Of a stretch of DNA of 64,000 nt, positions 32,896-43,691 are shown piece after piece. Position numbers and translations under genes: made by a program. This DNA is from Lepidonotus clava (lineage: Eukaryota > Annelida > Polychaeta > Phyllodocida > Polynoidae). Under the pieces are notes generated by a model. It saw only the letters and a list, made by a program, of their open reading frames with translations, did not search any database and had not been told where the DNA came from. The DNA lies in NCBI GenBank assembly GCA_936440205.1, contig OW387133.1, positions 45,348,374 through 45,412,373 on the forward strand, given 5' to 3'. Within the stretch, counting starts at the first letter, position 1, and each line of letters starts with the position of its first letter.

Positions 32896-33166
32896 GGCCC
32901 GCTGGCTCGTAGCTTCGATAATCATGTCGAACGTCTGTAATTAAGTTAGGTGATTAGTGCTAATCATAATTAACAGAAACGGCTCATAACTCACCCTACA
33001 GCATATGAAACAAGCAATCTCATTGGTCTAACATCCCCCTTAATCATGATTAGCGGCCAAATATTTAATCTAACTACATAGGTCTATTAAGTTGATGATT
33101 AGGGACGATTAGATAATCATAACAGTCTGTGCTAAACGAGCTACGGAGTTTCGAGCTGGCGGGCCC
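32896..33166. mobile_element. GGGCCCGACGG MITE, copy D
   Basis: Begins GGCCCGCTGGCTCGTAGC and ends TTTCGAGCTGGCGGGCCC. It is close to the reverse complement of copy A. Copies C, D and E stand end to end. Confidence 0.8.
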
Positions 33167-33167
33167 A

Positions 33168-33893
33168 GGGCCCGACGGTTTGTAACTCTTTTAAGGGCAA
33201 GCGCGCCATTTGTTATTGCGCGTACATACTGCGCAGCCTGGCTGTATAGGTGTGCAGTGAAACATGACCATGTGAAAATGCTTAACTATAGAAGTCTATG
33301 GAGGAAAAATGCGTTTTTGCTCATGAATTTGCTCATGAATTGGCTTTATATTCAAGAAGGTTCAGAATATATTTGGAGTTTTTTGTCATTGTTTTTAGAA
33401 TATGTCTAAATATAGTTTAAGTTCATGGAAATACTAAATTTTGAGTAAATCAACACCTTTGTCAGCACATTTAATTCAAAAGTTAGCACGGTGACCCCTA
33501 TTTTTTCATCATTTCTGGTATGTGCAGACCCTAATCTTCAATTTCCCAAAGTTTTAAGAAAATCTCAACGTTAGAACTATAATGGAGCAATTGTCTTTAA
33601 GTGCTAATTACAGCAATGTAGTCATAGAATAATCTAAATTCCACGTTTCGTAAGGCCTAATTACACATAATCATCTCCTAATCTAACTCTCTAGTTAGAT
33701 TAAATTTTATTAAATACAGTGGACATAATTCAGGTTAGACCAATCACAATGCTTGTTTCCAATCCTCTATGAGTTGGGAGTTACGAGCCGTCCCCAAAAT
33801 CATGTGATTAGGCCATGCTAAATCACCCTTAATGTCTGCGGACTTAATCACGTCAGTCTTTGGTGATAAGCGAAGGTATGAGACGGCGGGCCC
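33168..33893. mobile_element. GGGCCCGACGG MITE, copy E with nested TTAA element
   Basis: Begins GGGCCCGACGGTTTGTAA and ends AGACGGCGGGCCC. Its length (726 bp) is explained by a nested element at 33191-33600 whose ends TTAAGGGCAAGCGCGCCATT and AATGGAGCAATTGTCTTTAA are a worn form of the TIR seen at 43692-45565. Confidence 0.7.
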
Positions 33894-34122
33894 AGAATAT
33901 TTTAGGGGAGCCAAGATATTTAAAAGTAGTAAGAAGTATATCAGGACTGACATATTGGACGGCGGAGCCGTCCAACGGGAGGGTATGGGAGGGGTCTACC
34001 CTCACATTATGGGTAACTCCCCATAACATTGTGGGGACTCTCTGTCCAGGTATTCGGGTTTGTATATATTTGAATTTCTCCCTACCACAGACAGCTGGTT
34101 TACAATATTGTAGGTACCTCCT

Positions 34123-34981
34123 GGGCCCGACAGCTCGTAGTAGTCTTAATCACGTCAAACGTCTGTAACCCCCATGGGGATCCGGGTTGGGGGTTCCTTC
34201 GAGAGCCTCCTGGGAAGAATGTGTCCCCAGCAGCCCCTTGCTGTTCGTAGAAGGCGACAAATGGGAGACCAGACTCAGTAGCTCTTTGGTAGAGTGCCCA
34301 CTCTGAGTCTGGGAGGTCTTGGGATTTATCCCTGGCCGAGTCATACCAAAGACTTTAACAATGGTAGTGGTCACTGCTTGCCTGGCACTTGGTATAAAGT
34401 AAGAACCACGAGACATGACTGGTCGGCCTGGTGTCAGTATAATGTGACTGGGTGGGGTATTATGTGGGCCTATGACATGATATCTCAGTGTGGTAGCACT
34501 ATAAAGAGGGCATTGGGTCCCACTGCTACAAATAGGCACCTCATTTTATAGATTCAGTCACCGCCCTTGTGGCGTAAAACTAGCTAAAAAAAAGCTTTAC
34601 CTTGTGCAGTCCGGTTAAAGAACCCTGAAGGGTTGGCCGGACGTTAAACTAATCCCACAAACAAACAAACGTCTGTAATTAAATAAGGTTAGATAATCAT
34701 AATTAGTACTTAATCATGATTAAAATGAACAGCACGTAATGGCCATGAGAGGATTTGCAACAGTCATTTTGATTGGTCAAACGTTAATCAGATCCACTTT
34801 AATCATGATTAGGCACGTAATATTTAATCTAACTAAAGAGTTAAATTAGGAGGTGATTAAGGATGATTAGGCCTTACGAGACGGGCAATTTAGATGATTT
34901 AATCACGGATAGAATATCACTATGACTACATGAACTTAATCAGCACCTAATCAGCTTGCAGAGTTATGAGACTTCGGGCCC
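34123..34981. mobile_element. GGGCCCGACGG MITE, copy F split by a SINE
   Basis: Begins GGGCCCGACAGCTCGTAGT and ends AGTTATGAGACTTCGGGCCC. A SINE (34169-34670) sits inside it, flanked by duplicated MITE sequence. Confidence 0.8.
34169..34670 (+). mobile_element. tRNA-derived SINE, copy 2 (complete)
   Basis: A 502-bp SINE ending in an (ACAA)n-type tail (CACAAACAAACAAAC). It is flanked by GTCTGTAA on both sides (34161-34168, 34671-34678), extendable to AAACGTCTGTAA because the tail also ends in AAAC. The tRNA-like part has an A-box-like TAGCTCTTTGGTAGAGTG at 34279 and a B-box-like GGGATTTATCCCTGG at 34321, about the spacing of a tRNA, with about 110 bases of extra sequence upstream. Transcription by RNA polymerase III and mobilisation by a LINE are expected from the class. 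The SINE superfamily is not assigned. Confidence 0.85.
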
Positions 34982-35125
34982 AGGTTGATTTTGCCTAATT
35001 TTGTAGACAACATATCGGGTAAAGACTAAATTTATAAATGTTTTCAGAAATGAATGAAACCAGTTTGATGAACATTAAATATATAGATGCAAAATGAAAA
35101 ATAGCCAATACTATAGATTGGAGCA

Positions 35126-36214
35126 GCAAATTGGGAACTTTGGACTAGCCACATTCAAGGCCATCTTAAACAACAACAAAATTATTTTTTTTAACCAAAA
35201 GAGGTTTCAAAAGAATATTACAATCCTTATCTCTGATACCATAGAATAAAAATCTAATTTAAAGACGTTTTTTTGGGTCAAATTATCAGTATAATAGCAA
35301 ATACCTGTGTCTAAAGCCCAAAACTGGCAAAAATCTGGTCATTTCAAACACAATGATTCAGCAAAAATCTTATAATTCTGTGAGATACATTCCATAAACA
35401 TTCTCCAGGACCCTCTATTCATAATGGTAGGGCTTATAAACACAATTATGTCTTGAAGAAAACTTTTAGTAAATATGTTTGAATTAATAGAAATATAAAA
35501 GACAGACTTAATTAATGTTTCCAGCCATTAATTAAACCTGTTCTGATCAGACTGTGCTACCAATCCGTCATGACCAGGCCATGACTCAGATAACTGGGTC
35601 ATGACTTTGACCTCTGTTTCTTAATTCTTAACCATAAAAACATGACAACATGTCATGACATCAAATATTTTGTACTTTAGACCTGCAAACATGTTCGTAG
35701 TTGACATATCTCCTTCATGTTGTTTAATTATTTAAATCATCATCAAATTTATCATGAAATATGTGGAAATAGTGTAGATACAATCAATGACATCAGTGTC
35801 AAAAGGTATCAAAATGGCAACGTTTTGGGAAAACGTAATTTCTAAACAAATGTTGATAAATCAACAAATACAAGGTGCATCATAAAAAGCAAGACATTAA
35901 TGGAAACAGTGTGAGACATTTCTTCATTCAAGATATAAAAAATTGAGATCATAAGAATTCATGATGAATTATGATGCCACCTGAACAGATATGTCATAAC
36001 GTTTTGACGTTTTTTCCATATTTTTGTTGTTCCCTTTGCAAGGGATTATGGGTAATATCCTATTTGATATCATGATAATACATACCATGAGGTAGAGAAT
36101 TTCCTAGGCTTTCTTATGATACCTTTTTGTAAAGTTTGATTGAAAACTTACCGCGCTACTACATTTTTTTGTGTTTTAAGGTTTGAAAAGGTACCTTTTA
36201 GTTCCCAATTTGCC
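35126..36214. mobile_element. Possible 1.1-kb TIR element upstream of CCDC97
   Basis: GCAAATTGGGAACT at the left and AGTTCCCAATTTGC at the right are a perfect 14-base inverted pair. There are no coding frames and no target-site duplication was found. It ends about 260 bp before the CCDC97 start codon, so it may carry or abut the promoter. Confidence 0.4.
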
Positions 36215-36471
36215 AGTTTTCCACTGTATTAAATCACAAATTATGCCATGGTTCTTTAAGATTTCTATACTTAAGCATTTTGACATCTCTACTTATTTTC
36301 CAGCATGTACATGTACCTTTATGTAAGCTAGTCTGCAGCTGAACTACAATAAAAGATTTACCCGTAGGGACATATTTTTAGGTTCAGTTAATAAACTCTT
36401 ATCGCCCATACTCTTACTTTTTCCAGTAAAGATAACCAGTAAAATTGGAGCAGCATCCGATTAGATGTGCC

Positions 36472-39400
36472 ATGGCATCAACCAATGTAACAGAAGTGAT
36501 CTCAGACGAGGCGTCAGTGATGGACGTGGTGTCTGAACCCCTGAAGAGCGAGGCTGCATCAGGGCACTCTCCTACAGGGACTGACCAATCAGAACCTCAC
36601 CCTACATCGGACGTGAGTGGTCGTCTTCACCTGGCGTCGAGTAGAGAGAGGATGTTGGAGCGAGTGGCAAACAGTGACGGTCATTTCAAGCACCAGCAGC
36701 GATGGGAGCCCGACCTGCCTCACTCAGAGAAGGTCAAGATTGCCTCAGACCTCCTTGACAATAAGCCCGCCGTCTTCTTGACACGCTTCGGGAAATACCT
36801 TGAGGTCGACGACTTAATCAACTTTAAACCATTAGGTGATGATTACATAATCAATTTTCACTTGGAAGAAATAAAGAACAGACTGAACTTGCACACCAAC
36901 CAAACTGTGGTACGTAATCGTCGATATGAAGCCATGAAAAGATTGGTTGCGGATGGGGAATACTTCAGTGACGAGGAGCTCAAGCATCGAGACCCTCTGC
37001 TATACGAACAGATGGTCGGCCAGTATTTAGATGACGATGAAATCAACGACCAGGTTGATAAATCCGATTTGAGGTTTTCTACGATCCTTCTAAAGAATCT
37101 TGATATGATTCAAAATAATGACCTGTACAAACTCCAAGTAGACAAAGAGGTAAGAGAGTACTTTAAATACGATTCGATTATCAAGCTTAGTGCTTGTCTG
37201 ATTTGCATGTATTCTATCTTTCTTGGATGGTATAGGTTAAATTTTCAATGGCTGCTGGATATCCCGGTGATACTATAGTATACCTTTTTACATTAAGTTT
37301 TTTTCGTATGGGGATAAGGGGGTAAAGTGGTAAAAGGGTAAGGATGTGTTTGGGATGTGGCATGGCAATGTCATTGCAATGTCATGGCAGGTTAGATATA
37401 TAATTTCGTTCTTAAAACGTCTTATTCTTAGTCATGATTAGCTAGGTGTCTAGACACGAGGTCAACATTTTAAATTTTGCAGAAGTTTGTACTCTCTCCA
37501 ACTCACTTAACTGAGATAAATTTTGTATGAAAGTTTCTGTAGTTCGTCAGGGCCCAGGCTTTAACTATGATGATAATGACCCTTTTTACCATGATTGTAT
37601 TTAAAGCCCTTTTAACTTGTCATTAGGAGGCTCAGATGGAGGAGTCCGACTCGGATGAATCTGACCATGGCAACAACAAAGAAGACGACAGCGAAGAAGA
37701 AAGTGAACTGGAGTCAGAAGGTACATCTTTGTATACTCTTCGTATTTGTTTCAATTACATTGCATATTAACTCAGCTGTTAATGAAAAATCTTATTGTTA
37801 AGGGAACGATACAATATTGATGATTATCAAATCTTGATTATTATATAGACAAAAACACTTTTATTAATGTCCTTTGTACTACAAACGATTGCTATGCTTT
37901 TAATCAATTCATTTTCAATATGGTGTTCATTTATCCCAAAACGGATGCAAGACATGCTTTCTAGAATAATGATTTGGCCACCAATTAATGTGTCTTCATA
38001 GTTCTTTATACGAAGAACTTTCTGCCGCAGCATTTGTTTCAATTACAAATGACCAAACTTATGAGGGGTTTACATTGGGCATTTCCATGTCATACAGGAT
38101 ATCTTATAATCAAATATATCGAAGAATGCAGCAAATAATCACGGTAACAAAAATGTCTTTTTATAAGATGAGAGTATGAAAATGTTGTCACACATGATGT
38201 CCGATGGTAAAGATAAATACTTTCCAGCCATATAAACCCCAAGGAATGTTTCCCTGTTTGGATTGAGTCCGCCGGCCCTCTGGGACCGAGGTTGCCCTCC
38301 TAATCCCCCTCGGTCAATGTTTACTTTGCAGTATATGGGGGGTTTATATGCTAACAGCATAATGGGGAATAAACTAAATATATAAATATTATATACCTCT
38401 CTTCTGATAGTTACTCAGTTCACTAAGATATGCGACTCGGACCATTGCCTACATGATTTCTGTGAACATCGTCCATGGTGGCGCCCCCTTGGAGAGTCCA
38501 TGCAACCAGATACAAAGAATACAGCAGGGCATCTTTTTCAGTCTTTTTCAAAATGTAAACGAGCAGATGATGACATCACAAAAACGGCAAAATGACAACG
38601 CATTGTCAGTGTTCGAAATTAAGGGCGCGCCCTGCACCCAGTGTTCATGATTTTGCTGCAGGGTGCACTGTTTTGTAGAGCTGTGCACCCGGTGAGTACA
38701 CACATTTTTGAGAAAATAAATAGTCTTATACTGCTGAGGGTGCAGGGAAGGGCTGCCGGGTGCACGATTTTCAGAGATGTGCACCCAGTGAGTGCACAGC
38801 ATTAAACCTTAATTTCGAACAGTGGTTGTAGTGGTGTGCATGGACACTCATGGGGCAGTGCCGTCGCCACATTCATGGCGAAACATCACAAATTGTGTCT
38901 CTTATTTTGGAGGCTCGTTAATATAATATTAAAAACACGTCACGAGCAAACTTACCATCTTTGATATTATTTTTTATTTAGAGGCAAAGCCTCTATACTC
39001 GTGTTATAGATCTGTATAGTATTGTAGCTATTGGTGGGGACTCCCTCAATCAGTCATGTCTTTAGTCATTTGATTCTCTTTGTTCTTAGTGACTGGTTAC
39101 ACAATATCTTGTTCAGCTGTTGACTTGCTTTGTCCAACGATAGTTGTTATAGTCAGGCAGTGGGAGAAGCCAGAAGTGGGTTACATAACCACTGCTTGGT
39201 CTAAACTGCCCTGACCTTTTCTCATGAGGACCTCCAATGTCACCTGCCAGTGGGCAGGTATAGGTGGGCAAGTGATAGGTTACTCAGTACTAGGTGCATG
39301 GCAGTGCATGCAGGCCTAATAGTAACCCTTTCCTAAAGCTCTCCCTGAGCTATGTGTGACAGCAGGAGTGGTGGTGGTCAGTTCTCATAGCCCTTATAGC

Positions 39401-41815
39401 CTACTGGTTGTAGGAAGGCCTTCAGTTTATTAAGGGACGACCATTGCTCATGCATGAGCGAAACTTTGTAGCTCTTTTGCTTCTTGTTTGATACTATGAT
39501 GTAGCCATCTGCCCTTTTTCTCAGAATTTATACATTATAAGAACGTGACACCTTGTCCTTAGGACATTAGGTTTGCCATAAAAGAATAGATTTTTCATGA
39601 GAAGTTTGGTATTTTTGCATGATCATTGAAAGTTTACCAAAGTTTCCTTCGCCAGGATTAGGAAATGCACCACCCAGTCCATCTCCTAAATCAGGTAGCA
39701 CGGGCGCCGTCATTGAGTCTTCCACTTATCTAGACTACCAAGTAAATCACTAAAGGTACATGCACCTAGTATGTTATGTAGACATCACGGGTCCTCAGCA
39801 AACATTTGCATGTTGCAATACATTTTGGTCATTATAAATTTGTGTACTATAGACAGAGACTTCTTCGCCTCTCATGGAAGCTCTGCTCCAGAACTGACAT
39901 TGTGACTAGTATTAAAGCTAGCAAGGTTGCCTGTGATGTGTATGAACCCCTCATTGGTCGCCCTTTCTGATTTCGCTCTTTGATAGTTCCTACTTTCGTT
40001 TGTTTATAGGTGAGGATGAAGGAAATAAGAAATGCGCAATATCTTCAGAAGAGAAAAAGATGCTACGTGAGGAGTTTCTTAGAACCATGGAGCTCCGGTT
40101 CCTAAATGGAGAGGACCAAGAGTTTGATTATACGTGAGTAGAGTTATATCGATTTATTGACCAGGGCCAAAGAATAACTTATCGCCCATCTTGCCTGATA
40201 GAAAATTTTGGTCCATTTATGTGAAAAAAATAAACCAGTTAACTAGATTTGATATTTTCTCAAACACAGATAGCTGATTTTTAGTATTTTAGTCACCTGC
40301 AGGTTAGTTTGGCCTAATTTTTTCGACACAACCACAGGTAAATCTATAGAAAATACAAAAAAAGAATTGCTATATATCTACCTAGGATAAATGGATACTC
40401 AAACCAACTTGAAAAATGGTTTACATAAAATATTATACTGGTATGAAATTAAAATTAGACGATAAAAGTTGTCCATGATGTTAAACTGAAAATAATGCCA
40501 TATGATTGATGAAAAATTCTGTAGTTAAGCCTTGTGGTTTGTCGACATAATTCCGAGAATGCACTTTAATTTAGGCTAGACTGCAGGTAAAACGCAGTAG
40601 ACCAGCTATCCAATAATTATAACTGTTACCGGTAGCCCTGGTTGAAAATTTCAACTGATGAATTGGCGTTAATCTTAAAGTCAACATCTTTAACCCTGTT
40701 GGCATAATAGTCAAGGGTATATGATATCATTGCTTTAGCTTATTTCATGTGATAAGGCATCACATTTTCTATGCGTAATGAAACATTACCTGCAATCCCA
40801 ATTAAGATATTTTCCGGGGGTGTTAACTATGTACATTTACTAACTTAGGCCAGAATTCAGGCTATTAGTCAACGACATATGATTATATTACTATAATATG
40901 ATGGAATCGTCTTACTACCATCTTGTTTCCGTCAATCAATTACTTTTATTATCTAAATACGTCACATTCTGGAATTTTAGATCTGGGACAAAAGAAACTA
41001 CTCAAAAGCAAGAGCTTTTTAATTTTATGTCACCTCTCAACAGTTCGCTTTTTCCTGTATCCTTGTAAGCTCAAAGACCTATAGCTGTGACTGCACACGT
41101 AAAGTGTAGTGACAAGATTTTTGTTGTTTATGTATAAAGCCCCATACCCACTAAGCAACTTTTACACAATTGGGCAACAGATCGGTGCTGAGAAATATTG
41201 AAATATACATGTTTGATCTGAATCGGCACTGAAATCGGCCGATTCTAGGGGCAAAATCGGCCGACTTCAGCGCCAATCTGTTGCCCAACTCTGTAAAAGT
41301 TACTTAGAGGGTATGGGGCTTAACATTTCATATGAAATGAAAATTGTTGGTATTAAACTGAAACTCCAAATATCCAGCTGTTTCTTGCTGACCAGATCTT
41401 TATAGGACATCAATATATTGAAAGAGCAGGTCTTGATTTGAATTTTCGTTAAAATAACGAACTAAAACAACATAATTAGAAGCCCTACGGTGTGTCTATT
41501 TGCAGTAAAGTGGATACCAACGAGGAATACGACTCACTGGACATCAGGGAGCGGGACGAGCAGGAGCGTTACTTTGATGAGGAGGAGCCAGAGACAGTGG
41601 ACATGGAGACTGACCAACGGGGTGAGCCGTGCCCAGGAGGTGCGGGCGTGCAGGACAGTACGCAGTGTGAGCCATGCCGTGGGGGTGCAGGCGTGCAGAA
41701 CACTATGCAAGGAGAGCCATCCCCGGGGGTTGTGGGCGTGCAGGACAGTACACATACAGCAGCAGGCCACAAGGGGCTGCCCATTACCAAACCCAGGTCA
41801 GAGACAGACAGTTAG
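36472..41815 (+). CDS. CCDC97: CCDC97 orthologue (DUF2052 family), four exons
   Basis: Exons are 36472-37149, 37627-37720, 40010-40133 and 41506-41815, all with GT-AG introns and matching phases (0, 1, 2), giving 401 residues. The start is the ATG in GCCATGG at 36472. Exon 1 holds the conserved segment around NRRYEAMKRLVADGEYFSDE and PLLYEQMVGQYL. Exon 2 is an acidic E/S/D run. Exons 3 and 4 join the hallmark C-terminal block (LREEFLRTMELRFLNGEDQE, then ERYFDEEEPE). All of these match human CCDC97 as I know it (343 residues). The extra length is a C-terminal tail of about 70 residues with three 15-residue repeats. CCDC97 is a nuclear protein linked to the spliceosomal U2/SF3B machinery; that role is from the family, not from this sequence. 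Confidence 0.93.
38230..38349. mobile_element. 120-bp TIR element in CCDC97 intron 2
   Basis: ATATAAACCCC and GGGGTTTATAT form an 11-base inverted pair around a GC-rich centre. It is short and its class is unknown. Confidence 0.45.
38607..38824. mobile_element. 218-bp MITE in CCDC97 intron 2
   Basis: Ends CAGTGTTCGAAATTAAGG and CCTTAATTTCGAACAGTG are an almost perfect 18-base inverted pair. Inside, GTGCACCC.GTGAGT.CAC occurs twice. The CA.TG start recalls hAT-type elements, but no 8-bp duplication is visible. Confidence 0.75.
39003..39210 (+). repeat. Dispersed repeat, copy 2 (CCDC97 intron 2)
   Basis: Matches the reverse complement of 20105-20300. Further on, the word GCCTCTCATGGAAGCTCTGC at 39876 also recurs near 19562, next to copy 1, so the repeat unit is probably longer than the aligned part. 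Confidence 0.7.
41137..41321. mobile_element. 185-bp palindromic MITE in CCDC97 intron 3
   Basis: The two halves are imperfect inverted copies over nearly the whole length. The outer ends are AAGCCCCATACCC and GGGTATGGGGCTT, then come GCAACTTTTAC, TTGGGCAACAGAT and ATCGGCCGA words. It lies 185 bp before exon 4. Confidence 0.85.
41621..41755 (+). repeat. 45-bp coding minisatellite in the CCDC97 tail
   Basis: Three in-frame 45-base units encode 15-residue repeats of the form GEPCPGGAGVQDSTQ (second: CEPCRGGAGVQNTMQ; third: GEPSPGVVGVQDSTH). They lie after the conserved ERYFDEEEPE block, in a part absent from the vertebrate protein as I know it. Confidence 0.9.
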
Positions 41816-42639
41816 CACTGCACTCTGGCAAGCATGACGGCAGCCACATATATGTAGTACCTGTCATGTAGAATTATTGCACATCTATTTTTATACAAGA
41901 TTGAGTACACTGTAAATCTAAATATCAAATATTCTAACTATCCAATATTGCCCAGGTAACTTTGATTCAAACTTGGGAATGCCCCCATATTTCACCATCT
42001 TTGATTCTGCTGCTCCTGGAAAATAGTCTATGAGAGTACTCTCTGGTATGTAGGTAGAAAACACGCCACGAGTAGGCGAAGATTTCTACTTGCTGCGTTT
42101 TAAAAACATTCCAGTGATTTTCGCTGGTGTAATGCGGCATGCAGGGCCAACCTAGTGGCAGCTACAGCACAGAGATAAGTCTCCATGCAGAGTGTCGTGT
42201 TGCAGAATGCTTACAATCCTCTGCTTAGATAACATGGTGTCACTGTCAATAACAAATCTGTTCTCCTTATTCTCCTTATGTCGAAAATCGATTTGTAACT
42301 CTTTATCATTTCACCTATTGAAAGAGGTGGATGAGACAGAGCCTCTGGTATCAAACCACACTGAAATTTGATAAATTCTATAATCCCGACCTTGAATGAA
42401 ATGTATGACGCCCTTTCTGAAGTTTGAACGACATTAGACAATATAAACAGTTACATCTATAAGGTATTAGATTTACACAGTGAATTATATGTAAGCCTTA
42501 AAACTTAGTCTTGGTTAGAAACAAATTCATGAACGTTGTGAAATAAATGTATGCCCCTGCCACTGACAAAAATGCAAATTGGCTTACATATTCTTATCTA
42601 TAGAAAGACGAATAATCACAACTCAATTAAGATGTTCGC
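41816..42639. other. Intergenic, CCDC97 3' flank
   Basis: Presumed 3' UTR and flank. No clear AATAAA signal was seen close to the stop codon, and no other feature is supported. Confidence 0.35.
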
Positions 42640-43310
42640 ATGCAATTGACAAATTATAGGCAGTTTGTGTTTCAGAATATTTTGAATAATAGCCAATACG
42701 GATTTAGACAAGGGTTTTCTACTGTAGATTCAATTGCTAATTTGACAGACAATGTTTTTATTTCTATAAACAATAAAATGACAAATATTGCTTCAAAAAT
42801 CACCTCGGAAAAATGGTTAGTGCAATTTCATACAAACTATTATTATTCGGTAAATTACGACATCTTATGAGTACTGAATGTGCTATATTAGTGGATGAAG
42901 TAATGATCTTAGTTTTGACTAATGTGATCTTACTTTTGCTCACTCAAAACAAGCACAACTTAAAAAGTTAGATAATTTACATGTAAGGGGTTTAAGAATT
43001 TGTCATAAAAGAAGAGGTAAATGTGAAATGTTCAAAGAATGTAAAGTGCCAAGTTTGAAGTCTAGAAGAACTAACAATTTGAATAATTATCTATTTAAAA
43101 TTAAATCTCGATATACAATGCAAGAACCGGTTTAGAATACAAGATCAAATGATGGACCGAAGTTTAATTTACTTAAACCAAACTGTAAAGCATTTAAAAG
43201 AAATTTATTTTATTCAAGATCAAAAGAATGGAACGATTTAATAGATGATAAATATATAAAGAGTGTGATTGGAAAAAAAACAAGGAATAACAGGTAATTG
43301 GTTTGGACAT
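42640..43310 (+). pseudogene. Decayed LINE reverse-transcriptase fragment
   Basis: On the + strand the words NNSQYGFRQGFSTVDSIANL are a standard non-LTR RT motif (QYGFR.G.ST). Further on, QLKKLDNLHVRGLRICHKR and LKPNCKAFKRNLFYSRSKEW correspond to the usual C-terminal end of such ORFs. The fragments lie in different frames, with the catalytic core missing. It is not evidently the same LINE family as the copy at 17860-18626, which ends in a CCHC finger. Confidence 0.75.
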
Positions 43311-43691
43311 CAATAAAAAGGATTATTTATTTTATCCTCCCTAGTTACATCGGCTCTAAAAGTTTAAAATCTGCTGCGAAGTGTTGTTGATGGTAGTTGA
43401 ATCATGAATGACCAACGGTCGCATTACGTGGATTTATATAGTAGACTTGGTGTAACTACAGTAATGGAATGGTTATAACACTGCCACTGCCGAAATAATA
43501 ATTTTGATTCAGGTATCACTAAACAGATTATTACAATCCTTCTATTAGAAAATGATCTAGCATTACCAAAGAGACTTCAAAAGTCTATGTTAACCCGTAC
43601 ATGTAAAACCATGTTATTGACTCTGAGGTTATAAACACAAGAGCCCATGATGCCCCGCTGTTCAGAGTTCAAAGGCCGTGGGTTAATGCTT

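Noticed and set aside
41534-41790. Minus-strand ORFs over CCDC97 exon 4
   Set aside because: Shadows of the coding exon and its 45-bp repeats; the + strand frame matches the CCDC97 C-terminal block.
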